Position numbers and translations under genes: made by a program. The notes below the pieces were generated by a model. That model was not told where the DNA came from, made no database searches, and saw nothing but the letters and a program-made list of their open reading frames with translations. DNA of 64,000 nucleotides from Sisyra terminalis (taxonomy: Eukaryota; Arthropoda; Insecta; Neuroptera; Sisyridae), in assembly GCA_958496175.1 (NCBI GenBank), contig OY292279.1, positions 5,084,001 to 5,148,000 of the forward strand, written 5' to 3'. Positions 24,259-36,894 of the stretch are shown in pieces (within the stretch, counting starts at the first letter, position 1; each line of letters begins with the position of its first letter).

Positions 24259-24420
24259 TCCCACTTATATGAAGACATCAAATAATGGCTTGATTCATGG
24301 ATAGCCCCAAAAGATGAACACTTTTACCGTATCAATTATTATTTAAGCTCTTCCAAAAAAATAGACGAAAGTTGTAGAAAATGTTGGTCATTACTTTGAA
24401 TGAAACATTTATAACAATTA

Positions 24421-24700
24421 ATAATGTTCTTGGGAACTTGGATTTAAATAATAAGACGTTATTTTTCAAATTATCTCAACGTTTCGTTGGTATTTATTTG
24501 CAACTTTTTCAGGAGAATTTTTGATGTTAACATCCTCGTTGTAAATACTGGCTTTTTAATAAGATTTTAACAGTATTTACAACGAGGATGTTAACATCAA
24601 AAATTCTCCTGAAGAAGTTGCAAATAAATACCAACGAAACGTTGAGATAATTTGAAAAATAACGTCTTATTATTTATATCCAAGTTCCCAAGAACATTAT
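24421..24700. repeat. Near-perfect 130-bp-arm hairpin
   Basis: Positions 24421-24550 are complementary to 24571-24700 with only two mismatches over 130 bp, around a 20-bp loop (24551-24570). Arms begin ATAATGTTCTTGGGAACTTG and contain CAACGTTTCGTTGG, which resembles the GAAACG-type strings found near the ends of several retroelements. Such identity means a very recent inverted duplication or continuing correction between the arms. Transcripts would fold into a long hairpin RNA. No ORF spans it. Confidence 0.9.
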
Positions 24701-25749
24701 GAATTATTTACCACACCATGGATGAGAGCAACCTGGAATTTATAACAATTTTTTTACAATCAAGCTGCATTTTCTTCGAAAAAACATCGGGAAATTAATT
24801 GGGCACCGAATAGACAAAGTGTTGTTTTTCAATAGAAATTAAGAAGAAGATTAATCTTCTGTCTAACAGAATCTACATATTGTAGGGTCCATTGTTTTTC
24901 GAATAGTATAAAGATGCTTTTTCAGGCTACAGACCTCAAATTTAGTATTTCAGTAGTCAGATTTTAAGATGGATTTCTTATCATTCTTTTGCTGTGTTTT
25001 TATCCCCTGGTGTTACTCCACAATAAACAATGATTAGTATAATTTTTATGGTTTTTCTTACCATCGATTGTGGCCTTAAATATTGGTTATGGACCAACGG
25101 ATGGTGGCCATATCTCGGCTATAAGAACATCAGCTTTTTTGTTTCCCAGTATTCAACTTAAATCCCCATCCTATCTAATGTTACTTACATTCTGGTGGTC
25201 AGATTAGTAAGAACATTTTAACTCTCCTATAGTAGGTTGAAGTTTACGTAAGGCTTTAATGCAGTTTTTAGTCTGGTTTTCCGATAATATATGGATTGCA
25301 CTATTTTCAAACTCCTCTGTAAACATTCCAACGTACAAACCAGCATAAAATATGTTTTTGGTTGATATTTAATAATTCCTAATTCCTCTGGAGTCTTTTG
25401 TATATCGTCAAAGCTCCCAATAAGCTATACTGAGTCATGTGGCAGTACTTTATCCTCGTAATCTTCCCATTGCTGATATATTCAGGCGAAAACATTAGCC
25501 ACGAAGGAAAGTTATGAAATATTCTGGAAAATACTTTTACGCTTATATTATTTTCTTAGAACTAGTTTTACAGGTTTGTCATAAATTGATTTATTCTGTA
25601 AGTCACCCTACTTCCGTTTGCCACACTTAAGATCTAAAATAACCATTCAAAAATAATACTGCCAATGACATTTATATCGTTCGATAAAAGGATTTATTTT
25701 CGAAACATTTTACTTTTAATTTCTAACAAATCAAAACATCTTGTTTAAA
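24701..25749. other. Single-copy sequence, no gene recognised
   Basis: Includes a moderately GC-richer stretch (25020-25520). Reverse-strand frames there show no motif I can name. No repeats seen. Confidence 0.35.
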
Positions 25750-26396
25750 CTGTGTATACAATATATAGGATATATTGCGGTCCAATTTATGTAGTATAAT
25801 TTAATATAATAATATATAAAAATCATACCATAAACATAAATTTGAACAGAAGTTCAAACAAAAATATTCGTGACGTATTGCCCAGATACGTATTTCGATT
25901 GCCAAGCAATCTTTCTCAGTGGTCATCAAGTAGTATAGATCGCTCCGTAACTGTAAAAATCATACCATAAACAAAAATTTGGGTAGAAGTTCAAACAAAA
26001 ATATTCGTAACGTATTGCCCAGATACGTATTTCGATTGCCAAGCAACCTTCCTCAGTGGTCCTCGAGTAGTTTGGATCACTCCGTAACTGCTTTGTGATG
26101 ATTCACAATTTATTGACCTCAATTTATGAGTCGTGCCTTGTGAATCATCACAAAGCAGTTACGTAGTGATCCAAACTACTTGATGACCACTGAGGAAGAT
26201 TGCTTGGCAATGGAAAAACGTATCTGGGCAATACGTCACGAATATTTTTGTTTGAATTTCTGTTCAAATTTATGTTTATGCTAGGATTTTTATATATTAT
26301 TATATTAAATTATACTACATAAATTGGACCGCAATATATCCTATATATTGTATAACTGTTCAAAGTCAGCAAAAAATGTTATTTTAACCTTGTTTA
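25750..26396. mobile_element. Family F foldback element, copy 2
   Basis: The left arm (25750-26100) and right arm (26130-26361) are inverted: GTATACAATATATAGGATAT at the left is mirrored by ATATCCTATATATTGTATA at the right. The centre holds a hairpin CTTTGTGATGATTCACAA... with its complement at 26136-26156. Part of the left arm (AAAAATCATACCATAAAC through the core to ACTCCGTAACTG) is duplicated in tandem (25820-25953 and 25954-26090), so this arm is longer than the other. A tail CTGTTCAAAGTCAGC follows at 26355-26370. No coding capacity seen. Confidence 0.8.
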
Positions 26397-27695
26397 AATT
26401 CTTATGGTAAATAAGAAGCTTAAGGCAAAACTAAAGTGTGGGATATCTGGTGACTATTTTTGCGCCCACTTGTAATTTCAATTGATCAGGTCTATTTCTA
26501 AGATAAATCTCAGCAGATAGCTCCTTGGATCTTTAATAGCCCATGAGAAGAAGTTTCCTTCCCCATGCCGATTTTATACATTAGTCAATTTTCAGAGCAA
26601 AAATAACACTTAATTTCGGTTTTCTTTGGAATAATATTTTCAGTATTGTCCAACTCTAAGCTTGTAAAAGAGCATTTTAACCATAAATAACGAAAAAAAC
26701 ATATCTCTATCGATATTTTCCTCTAAAAAAATAATTTTAAATTTTAATTTCTTTCCTTTTTTTTAAAAATCGATCTTTCACCCTACAAACAATGCCAAAA
26801 TTCAAGGAAGACCCATAAATATTCGGTCAAGCAAACAGCTAAGCACTGATGATTTCCCTTTGCAAATTTTCAAGATCTTTAGATTGAAACTCTTGCATTT
26901 ACCCGTCACTTCAACAATCACGAAATACGAACACCCAAATAAAAAAAAAATGTTATAATTAAATTTAATATTGCATAAATTAGATGGTGATATCAATCTA
27001 ATCCACTCGAATCACCAACAATAAATAATATTTCTCCGTTCTTATTTTTCTATTTCATTTTTTTTTTTGTTCGTGTTATGTATTTAGAAAGTGGTATTTG
27101 AATCAAATTACTCGATCCATACTGAAATATTTAACAAAAAAAAATTTTACAGCTGATGATAACGAATTACAATCACATTATAGATATACATATAATGTAT
27201 TGGACGATGGAGATGGTGATGAAACTTTCGGAAATCACGAAACCAATTAGAAACATACAAAATTTTAATTAATAAAGATTTGAAATTGTTTCATATATAT
27301 CTATATATATATAAAAATGTTACGCTCATTAATATTTATGACAATATAAAACAATTTATTTAATCGAATTCAGTCTGTCTTTTAGAGAAACTTAACAAAA
27401 ACTAGTGAGATGATTGATGGTAAAGTAATGCAATGAAAAACTTAAAACGTTAATTTCAATTAACGATCGGAATTTTTATCATTTTCGCGATTAAATCTTT
27501 GTGATTAATTGATATCTATTTAACTGGATCAATTACATCATAATTGAAATTCATTGAAAAAAGGGAATGGTTGGTAACACTGAAAGGAATACAACCACGC
27601 GGGAATTCAATTTAGAGTAAGAAAACTAAAAGTAGTCAAGTTCTCATATTTTTTACCTACAATAGCTACGATGGCTTCAAATTACTTTTACTATA
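26397..27695. other. AT-rich single-copy, no gene seen
   Basis: An AT dinucleotide tract lies at 27293-27312 and a short palindrome CGTTAATTTCAATTAACG at 27449-27466. Nothing else recognisable. Confidence 0.35.
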
Positions 27696-28306
27696 CTGCA
27701 ATGGATCCCCGATAATCCGGCCCTCGGCTAATCCGGCACCCCCTGTAATCCGACATGGTCTAATATTTATTATGTACTGAATATTTTTTTGACAATCTTC
27801 GCTACACAGAGAGAAAAAAATACTATTTTTAAAAAATTTTCTTCATACTATAGGTAAAGCTATTCTTTTGTTTACCTATAATGTAATAACAAATGCTTAT
27901 AATATCATAAAACAATAAATATTGATGTTCTTTTCTCAAGAAAAGAATATCAATACCAATAAAATTAATAATTTGTATGTACATGTGTATGTATCATTAT
28001 TTGTATGTACATTTGTTTGTACACAATTATTTCCTAATGTAAATAAAATGTAAGCTCTCAATTGCGTTGTTTAATTTATTAAATTTGACATATACATAAT
28101 GAAGTATGATTTGTACTTCAGAGTACATAATATATATATAACATGTAGAATCTTATCATTGGATCTGTAATTTGTCGGAATACAAGGTACTCTGTCGTAA
28201 AAAATTCCGGACTATAGGGGGTCTTAGGCAGTACTCTATAATCCGATAAATTCGCTAATCTGACTCTGCCCTGCAAACTGTTGGTCGGATTACTGGGGGT
28301 CCACTG
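27696..28306. mobile_element. pogo/Tigger-like MITE
   Basis: The right-end complement reads CAGTGGACCCCCAGTAATCC, matching the CAGTNGACCCNCNNTAATCC style of pogo/Tigger termini. The left end CTGCAATGGATCCCCGATAA is its diverged partner, and TA flanks both ends (27694-27695, 28307-28308). More AATCCGGC/AATCCGAC strings follow inward on both sides. At 611 bp it has no transposase. The 65-codon minus frame at 28118-28315 reads through the terminal repeat and is incidental. Confidence 0.75.
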
Positions 28307-29249
28307 TATTACCATAAGAATAGATGATAAAATTCAGATCTCCGCTTTTATTTTTTTAAATAAGAAGACAATTAGATGTCGTATTTTTTTTCATGAAGTA
28401 AAAAAAATTATATCGCCCTAGTAATCGCCAGAATTGATGACCTTAGGGATCTTATGGATTACCTTAGGACTGTAAGACGATTTGAATTCTAAAGAACAAT
28501 AAGGTTTTATAGTGATTTCTATTTATGATTTTAAGGAGTTAGAACCAATTGAAATTGTAATAGTTCATCTTCCATTTTCATTTCTTTTATGTTTGATTCA
28601 AAAAAAATCAGGAAATTATTTCCTGTTGCTGAGATTAAATCAATTATATAATCAATCATACTTTTGAGATTAATCTCAAATCAAAGAATAAATTGTTAAG
28701 GAAATCCTCTATTTGATAAAAAAAATATTTACAATAAGTACAGTAGAGCTTTGTTTCGAATTTTCTTTAAAGATTCCCTGAAAATTAGGAATTTTTTTAT
28801 ATTAAAAGGAAAGGGCAGAATTGTTCCTCATTCGTTTTGTTTTGGAAATAATAATACATTAATATATTTTATCCTCAACTACAATATATTCATAAAATAA
28901 AATTTTAAGTTTTTTTTTAATCAATTTGATTTATTGTTTTCCAATCAAGTATCCATAATAAATCCACTTATTTCGGCATTTAAAACATTAAAATATTATA
29001 ACATATGCATTAGATGCCTGAGAAAGTGACGGTACGTGACGAAACGTAGCGGAATTGGAAAGCAATAAACTACATTGATCTTTACTACATAAATATATTT
29101 GCTTTTGGATCATTTGCCTCTTGACAATAATTGCAATATGTCACACTTACAACACTCGTGGGTTAGTTGTGTCCAATGACACAATCTACATTAACAATTA
29201 TAATAAAACAACAGTAATAATATTCCAAATATAATTACAGCATAAATAG
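28307..29249. other. AT-rich; possible retroelement tail
   Basis: No gene. Near 29010-29085 the string GCCTGAGAAAGTGACGG...GACGAAACGTAGCGG resembles the CTGA...GAAACGT motif seen downstream of Penelope-like and some other retroelement ORFs, but no coding part is attached. Confidence 0.3.
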
Positions 29250-30279
29250 TAGACTGATTAAAAAAATATGATTATTTTTTCTTAATTATATCGAAAATAT
29301 TGTCGGAAATGACAAAAAAAAATCCTGTGAAATCTTAAGCTCTCAATATTAATATTAAGAGGTGCCGCATCGCAAATTTCGATTTTCCATTAAAATAACA
29401 CGGAAACAATATTCTCTTGCACTTTGGAATTTTATAACTCACGTTGGTGACAATATTTCGGAATGACCAAAGTATATTCGTGTAGAAAATTAAACGATTT
29501 ACAAAAAAGGTCTTATACTAGTTTTTGATATATTTATTCCTTCAAAAGTTATTCGAGGTCAAATTTGAATTAAAGAGAAATTTAATATTTTTTCAATTTT
29601 TTGACGCAACCATCAATTTTATGGGATAATTTTATAGAACATTTTTGTAGAGCACTTTTTTTTTGCAATAACTTATCTTTATAAAAGTTTTTGATATTTT
29701 TTACAGGTTCTAAGTAATAAAAAAAAAAAAACTTATGTTAAAAATATAATCATTCAGGAAATATTATTAATTTAAAACAATAAAATTACGAATATTTTCA
29801 ATTAAATGCAAATAACTTAAGCCCTGTGAAAAATATCAAAAACTTTTATGGAGATAAGTTATAAAAAAAAGTGTTCTACAAAAAATTTCTTATAAAATTT
29901 TCTCATAAAATTTATGGTTGCGTCAAAAAATTGAAAAAATATTAAAATCTCTTTAGTTCAACTTTGACCTCGAATAACTATGAAGGAATAAACATATCAA
30001 AAACTTGGTTAGAGACCTTTTTTGTAGATCGTTTAATTTTCTACAAAAATATACCTTAGTTATTCCGAAATATTGTCACCAACGTGAGCTATAAAATTCC
30101 AAAGTGCAAGAGAATATTGTTCCCATGTTATTTAAATGAAAAATCGAAATTTGCGATGCAGCATCTCTTGATATTAATATTAAGAGCTTAAACTTTCACA
30201 GGATTTTTTTTGACATTCCCAACAATATTTTCGATATAATTAAGAAAAAAGAAATCATAATTTCTTTTGAATCAGTCTA
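29250..30279. mobile_element. Palindromic element family B, copy 1
   Basis: Ends are TAGACTGATTAAAAAAATAT and the complement of TAGACTGATTCAAAAGAAAT. The arms (about 29250-29750 and 29800-30279) are inverted copies at high identity. An 8-bp target duplication with one mismatch flanks it: ATAAATAG (29242-29249) and ATTAATAG (30280-30287). Blocks inward: TCTTAAGCTCTCAATATTAA, GGTGCCGCATCGCAAATTTC, CTCTTGCACTTTGGAATTTT, TACAAAAAAGGTCTTA, TTTGACGCAACCATC. There is no loop ORF. The 8-bp duplication would suit hAT or P-like transposases, but the TIR matches neither consensus convincingly. Confidence 0.85.
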
Positions 30280-30319
30280 ATTAATAGTATTCTTAAATAA
30301 AATTACATTCTGTGTTATG

Positions 30320-30500
30320 TATAGCGATACTTTGTTAGAGCACACAGGAGTTTGTTAGAGGCCTCAGCAGGATCTTTTCCTACTGGGATCAGTGCAGTGT
30401 CGTCAGCGTAAGTAGCCGTGATTATTCTTTCGATAGTCGGAAGATCAACCGTGTATACTAGATACAGCAGGGGCCCAAGAATACTTCCTTGTGGGACTCT
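30320..30500 (-). pseudogene. Jockey-like LINE reverse transcriptase fragment
   Basis: The minus strand encodes VPQGSILGPLLYLVYTVDLP and then ATYADDTALI, the fingers/palm motifs of non-LTR retrotransposon RT, with the catalytic YADD intact at 30410-30399. About 60 residues remain of a domain that is normally several hundred long. Upstream of VPQGS the frame runs into unrelated AT-rich sequence, and downstream it stops at KYRYT. It lies 40 bp beyond family B copy 1. The motif style matches the LINE at 33 kb. A dead fragment. Confidence 0.85.
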
Positions 30501-33084
30501 AGAAAATATAAGTATTACAAATTTTTTGGATTTTTTTTTTTTTTGAAATATTTGCATTATTTATATATTAATAAAAGCTTAACGGTGATTAAGGGGATTG
30601 TTTGGGACTGCTAGATTCATGATTCAAGTGATTAACGATTTTTTTGGGTCATAAAAAATCCTTAAGTCCCTACGGGACTTAGGAAATATAGATCAATGAA
30701 CAAAGACTGATAATAAGAACAAAAGTTGAGGATTTTACTATGAAACTTGTTATAACAATCGTCTTTTTGGATAACTGATTAAAAGATCAATTTTATGTTA
30801 ATTTATTTCTAACGAAATTTTTTGGAACTTCTAACCGTTAAAAAGGGCTTTGGTCGTTTATTCGAAAGGTTTTTCTAGTCTCTTTTAAATTTAATGTTTT
30901 GTTCTATCAAATGGCATGAAATTATTTTAATCAAATACGTTAAACGGTCAGTTTACAGGTAAGCAAAATGCATTGTCGGCCAATCGCAAATGGTCACTTT
31001 CGGTTTTTGGCCATGGCTGAAAAAGGTGTACGGTGGATATCCTTAAAAAAATTAATCAAAAATAGACCGTTTTAACGGTTAAAACCGTCAAAATTATGTA
31101 GGTCTCTCGTAAAAAAAGTCCAAAGCAAATAGAGCATTGATAATGTCCAAAAGGACTAAGGATGGTCATTCTTTGGAGAAAAAAAAAATTTAGAAGGATT
31201 TTACTACCTGTGGCTTATGAGAAATTTTACCGTTTCGATATGAATGAAGTGCTCTGGATGATTGAAATTTGTACAGGTCATTTTCGCATGGGTCACTCTT
31301 TAGGTAGTCAGATCCTTTGGACCTTCATCCGACAATCGTAAAAGGGTCAATTGCGCGGCCGGAAGAAAGGGTGGCTTGGATCAGCAGACTATGTGGCCAA
31401 ATGATCGAATAATACACAATGGACTTGAGCTAATTTTGATTAAATTCAGGTCACTATCGAATATTTTCTCACGTCCCAAATATCCTGGTTGTTGCCATTC
31501 CCGAAAGCCCATTGGTCATATTATCTCCTTGAAAAAAATCAGTTTAAGCTTACCGAAAGGATTTGAAATAATTGTTCGGGATGGTCATTTCTTTTGGTAG
31601 AAATATGGGAAATTTTCTGTAACGGATTTGATAATTAGATCATTTCTAGACCCAAGTATAGGGGTTTTTTTTCGTCGAAAAATGACCTAGTTTGTCCAAA
31701 CCGTCAGTAAATGACCGTTACGCGCTTATAAGGTGAAAAAAAAATCAAAAATAATGACCAAATGGGTTTTTTTTCTTTTCGAAAATGACCGTTAGGCTTT
31801 CATTAGATCGTAAATGGTTGGAGACTCATCAAAGTACTTTTTTTCATGCAAATTATTTCGAAAAGATTTCCAAGTGTTTGTATTTAAAGAAAGTAAATAC
31901 GGAAAAAAATAGTTTAAAAAGAAAAATAATAAACATTTCAAGCATTCAGAGTTATACAAAACAATAATTGATTCAGTTTGCATTTTTTGCACATTTTTTC
32001 GCAGAATTATCATATTTTTTCTGAATGAAGAAGTTAAATTTTTTTTTTGATGCTATCGAATTTATTCCTATTGCCTATATGGATATTGGATATACGTAGA
32101 TAAGTGGTGGGTAGATTTTTTTTCTCTTCATTTTTTATGACTTTTTCAAAACCAAGTTCGTGAGTAATAAAACAATTTGTCCTCGATAAAAATCAAAAAA
32201 AAATAAATATTAAAAATTTAATTTTGAATATAAACCATGCATTGATTTCATGTAGCAATGTGGTACCGAAACAATAAGTCTATAAGTATGGATTTTCCAA
32301 GAATTGGGCAATTGAAGAGTTCGAGTTTGACAAAAATATTGAGGTAATAAATTTTCTGATAGATTAAACGAATATAATTTTGGATTTTTGAGTAATTTTT
32401 TTGTGAAATTTATTTCAAATCTATTTATAATAAAACTATTTTTTAAGGAAAATTTAAAATTGCATAATTTGTGTATCTTAGAAAGAAATTACCATCTTAT
32501 ATGAATCTAAGAGTTTAAATTAAGGTCGGAAATCGGGATTGAATTAGTGGAAACTCCAGGCCTATTTTCGGATTTTTTTTTTAAATTAAAGCTCCTGCTC
32601 CGACTACGGAGCCAATGATTGACTCTAGCTCTGACTTTGGCCACAATTTTGGACTAAATTTATCTTACTTGGGTTCAATGGCTTGGAATTTTCTATTTGT
32701 AGAATATTTTTCATTTATCGAAAATCGTTAAAGGTACAACCTATTTAAAATCGCCCAAGTATTGTTTTTCCTGATTCTTTAATTACGAGTTCCTGATAAG
32801 TAGATAGGCACAAAAGGCTATTTGGAAAAAAATAATGAACTACAGTTGTTCTGGCAGCCATTAAACAATAGTGATTGGGCTAATTTTAATAGTAAAAGTG
32901 GTCTACAGAAAATTTATTTTCCAAGTTTTTTTTGAAGATATTAGAAAAATTCTAAAACCAATGCGTTCAGCATAGAATAAACTTTATAGAACAACATATT
33001 TTAAAGCTGTTACTTTTCCAGACATTAAAATTTTATGAAGAAATAGAAACTTACTAATTTTTTTCTCCCTGTTTTCATGTATTT
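30501..33084. other. Single-copy region rich in GGTCA/GACCGTTA strings
   Basis: From about 30940 to 31800 the strings AACGGTCA, AATGGTCA(C/T)TT, GACCGTTA and GGGTCA recur more than ten times on both strands, including the palindromic GACCGTTTTAACGGTTAAAA (31065-). It may be a decayed tandem array. A segment at 32588-32612 (CTCCTGCTCCGACTACGGAG) is a degenerate CTCCGA-type repeat. GTTTACAG|GTAAGC at 30958/30959 is a weak recursive-splice candidate. ORFs at 31376-31600 and 31785-32013 show no domains. Confidence 0.35.
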
Positions 33085-33900
33085 GAAATTTGTCCCTGGA
33101 CAATGAGCAAATTTGATCTACGTCCATGCTCCATATTGACTCTATATTGAGTCAAATCGGTTCCTTGAACTTACTCCCTGTGAGGCAATTCCAGATTGGC
33201 ATGGTCTTCCAGTCTTTTTTGATATTTTTGGCTGAATCTGGCGATCTTTTCTCTCACGGTGGCCACTTTCAGATCTTTATGTATGTCGTGGTTAGTGATA
33301 TACCAGGGGGCGTTCGTAATGAGCTTGAGTGTCTTAGACTGAAAGCGCTGGATGATCTCCACATTGGAGTTGCTAGTTGTTCCCCACAGTTCGATGCCGT
33401 AGGTCCAGACTGGCTTCAGAATTACTTTGTATATCAGTAGTTTATTGTCCAAGGATAATTGAGACCTCCAACCAATCAGCCACTGCAGTTGACTGCATTT
33501 GGCTTTAAGTTGGTCTCTTTTGGCAGCTATATGTCTCCGCCATGTTAGTCTTCTGTCCAAGTGCATTCCGAGATACTTGACTTCTGTCGCCTGCGGCTCC
33601 TGATGGTTGTTGAGATATACCGGTGGACAGGTATCTCGCCGAGTAGTGAATGTCACATGAACAGATTTGGCTTCATTGACTTTTATTTGCCTTTATTAAG
33701 CCAAGGTTCCAGATCGTTGAGGGCCCTTTGTAATTTTTCAGTTGCAACCTGTGGGCATTGATCTGTCGCCATGATTGCAGTGTCGTCCGTGTACGTTGCA
33801 ATTACCATATTGTCAGTGATGGGCAGATCTGCCGTATAAATTAGGTACAGTATGGGTCCCAATATGCTACCTTGTGGCACCCCAGCACCGACCGGGTGGA
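33085..33900 (-). pseudogene. Jockey-like LINE RT and C-terminal fragment
   Basis: Two minus-strand frames form one decayed ORF. From 33892 it reads GAGVPQGSILGPILYLIYTA, then ATYTDDTAIMATD; the catalytic motif is YTDD (33793-33782) instead of YADD. A one-base frameshift near 33685 joins it to a frame reading IKVNEAKSVHVTF and onward to TEVKYLGMHLDRRLTWRRHI, the thumb region with its KYLG motif, ending near LELPHRE at 33171. A tail with IVQGQI follows out of frame near 33090 and is also found at the LINE at 53.4 kb, marking one family. The 5' half is missing. The family normally encodes an RNA-binding ORF1 and an endonuclease-RT ORF2. Confidence 0.88.
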
Positions 33901-34619
33901 TATTAACTTACTAATGATATTTTTTTTGTATTGAATACCATTTTAACAAAGTGCGATCTAAGTTTTAGTCCTGAGAATATATTCTTTTTTTTTCTAAAGC
34001 TTTACAAATATGAAAGAAAACTTAAAAACGTCGATTTTCTTAAGTCAATGCCTGAAAAGTGATCGAATGAAAATTAGTAAAAATTACACAGAATGTTTTT
34101 TGTATAAATAAATATATCCCAGAAAAAAATTATGACTATGACTTAACTATATTTAGAGTAATAGAGTAGTGAATTTCAGGAAAAATTCTTCCTTTTTCAC
34201 GCCTGGCTAGTGGAAAGTCAGCAAACGCAGGCTAAAAGTTCTTCCAATTCAGATTGGTAAAATAATGATTAAATCTTTACATTTAATAACAAATCAAATG
34301 AGTCTCCATTTCTTCATAAAATTTTATTGTCAAAAAAGTTTTTCTTCATATTTTTGTAGGAAAAGTTTGACTGATTTTTTTTCATGGTAGGAAAATTAAG
34401 GATTTTATGGAGGTATGTTAAAGTGCTACCAGACAACTAAAAATTAAGTAGAATATTTTTATTCGATGCTAAAGCATCTGTAAAAATTTTAAAGTGATTT
34501 GACAAGTTGTTTAAAAGTTATTGCAATTTAAAAATATTATGATTGTGTATGTAATTTTATCATTGATAATTTTTTTATTTATTTTCGAGTCTCAATTAAT
34601 AAATTAATGAATAATATTG
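33901..34619. other. AT-rich, no gene seen
   Basis: Lies between two retroelement relics. No motif recognised. Confidence 0.35.
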
Positions 34620-36075
34620 TATGTCCTATGACTCAATTTCTTCTTTATTACGAGTTTCAACAGTTCTGGGCTGTCATCATCAGGTAATGATTATTTTGTC
34701 AGTCAACAAATTTCATATAGATTGTTTGTTTTATATAATTTGTCGTTAAGGATGTTATTTGGATCTAGTTTATGGGCTTTGTATATTTCATATTCTTCTA
34801 GGGTGTTCATATGTGATCCTTTCTTGCCAATATATAATGGCTTAAAATATGTTTCGAAATTTAAGCATTGATGATTTTCGTCGTAAAGGTGTTTTGTAAA
34901 ATTTAAAGTTGTTGTAGGAGAGATTATACTGGAACTCACTTTGGAGGAGTAAAATAGTGAAATTAATATTGGTGGAAAACGATTTTCTAACCTTTGATTC
35001 GTCGAAAATAATATCATAATTACGAACAATGAAAGAAAGTTATTGGACTTCATTCGAAGACTTCAAATCATAAGTCAAAATTTCGCTTAAAAGCAATAAG
35101 ACCAATTATCGTTGATCGCAGTAATGATCAAAATTAGAATAAGAAAATAAGTTATCAAAATTTGATAAGACAAAAATTTTTATGGTTCTCAGTTTACGGA
35201 TCTTTATTAATACCGATGATCATAATTGTGCGACGAAAAATAACCCTTACAAAATCATCGATCTTCATCCTCAAAAGTAAATTTTAAATTGAAAAATATA
35301 AATTCCGGATTATTTTTAAGAGTTATAAAGAAAAGTTAATAAGATAACAATCATTTTTTTTGCGATATATGAATTATAAATCGAAAGAAATATCGTTCTA
35401 AATGTTCTGTACTAAAAAGTCACTTTAAACGAGAAATACTAAGCTTACTTTGTACAAATCAAGGCACTGTAGTTATATGAATGGTGCAGGATGCATGGGC
35501 CAATCATAACACACCGTACAAAGCTCAATCCTTAATTCGACCAATCAGTGAATTTGTTACTTAAACTTTATAGATTTTAACCAATGACGTGATTCTTGTA
35601 TCTTCAGTATAACTGTATGTTCCTTATATCTTGTTCCGAAAGATCAATGTAAAATTTTTCACAGGAATCATATTTAATTTTATATATTTCGGTTTTATTT
35701 TTCATTGTAATTTGGTTGTTCTCCAATGGCTTAAAATTTTTCATCATGTTGTTGTTTGTTGAAAATGCGATGTTGAAGTTATTTTTCTTTAGGAAGTTGG
35801 CGATTGTAAAACTAAATATTTTATTGAAGTTTGATTTTGTATATTTTTTGTTTTCTTTTGGTGGAGTTGGAAGAATGAAGTATTTAGTAAATTTTGATAT
35901 TATTTTGTCTGTGATTGAGTTGTTATATCCATTAGTAATGGCTATATGTTAAATTATCTTAAATTTTTCTTCACGAGCTTTGGTGCTAAGAGGAAATTTG
36001 ATAGCTCTGTATACTAGACTGTTGAAAGCAGCCATTTTTTGGTTTCTTTTAATCTTAATCTATTAAATAGTACTC
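34620..36075 (-). pseudogene. Penelope-like element (PLE) remnant
   Basis: Minus strand. The segment 36045-35650 reads KRNQKMAAFNSLVYRAIKFP, then ITNGYNNSITDKIISKF, then KTEIYKIKYDSCEKFYI, the linker after the PLE reverse transcriptase followed by the start of the GIY-YIG endonuclease (Y-X-I-X-C and KFYI). One in-frame stop lies near 35951 and a frameshift near 35640, after which GTRYKEH continues the endonuclease. A ~500-bp unrelated stretch (35060-35570) then intervenes. The C-terminus resumes at about 34940-34703 with LNFTKHLYDENHQC and GSHMNTLEEYEIYKAH...NDKLYK. After the stop the CCTGATGATGACAGCCC and GAAACTCGTAATAAAG strings typical of PLE 3' regions lie near 34690-34640. No RT domain was found upstream, so the element is 5'-truncated and dead. 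Confidence 0.78.
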
Positions 36076-36894
36076 TAAAAATCTTTCCCTCACTGTTCCA
36101 AGCTTAAGATTAGTACATTTTTGAACTTTAGGTTCAAAAATTTAAAAAAAAAATTGTTTACAAATTTAACTAATCGATTGAAAATACAATAGATTTTCAA
36201 TAATCTTTTGAGTTTAAAATGAAAATTAAAGAACAAGTTTTCAAAAATATTTTTAATGTGTCCCATTAGGGAGAATTATTCCCTCAACCTTTCCTAAGAA
36301 CCAATTAATGGATCTGTTGACATTCATGTAGGCTCTAATCGATTGTTGGCAATATTATTAATTATTTTAAATATTTAAAGCATCTTGCATGTGTAAGAGT
36401 AAGTATCTGTCCTAAAATAAAAATAAGAAAATTATTTCAAGATTATGGAGGTATTTACTATATATTAATAATAATTGCACAGTAAAATCGGTTTTCAGAG
36501 ATAGTAAACTTACACAAAAATTCTGATATAACAAAAGTTTATCTACCATAATTTGTAAAGTTATACTTCATTTCGTTATTACCTCAATGTTATCCCCTTA
36601 TTTCAAGTTGAAACGAGGGAATGACGATCTATGAGGTAATGGTTTTTAAACTATTCGAACTTAATTTTTTACCAAATTTAATCCTTAAATTTACCACTTT
36701 TTCCTGTTTAAAGATGAGAACATCATTCATATTGACTTTAGTGAAAATTATTGGTAGAAGTACAATGCAGAGATACAGATAGTTCATTTTGACGGTGTAC
36801 TACAGTAAATAACTCTTTACAGAGGATTATTATATTAACGTAACAAAAGTACTGTTAAGGTCCAAACTTTTCACCATCTATCAAATAATAACAG
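36076..36894. other. AT-rich, no gene seen
   Basis: No repeat partner or coding motif recognised before family B copy 2 starts. Confidence 0.35.

Noticed and set aside
29010..29085. Complete Penelope-like element
   Set aside because: Only a GAAACGT-type tail resemblance; no coding part attached.
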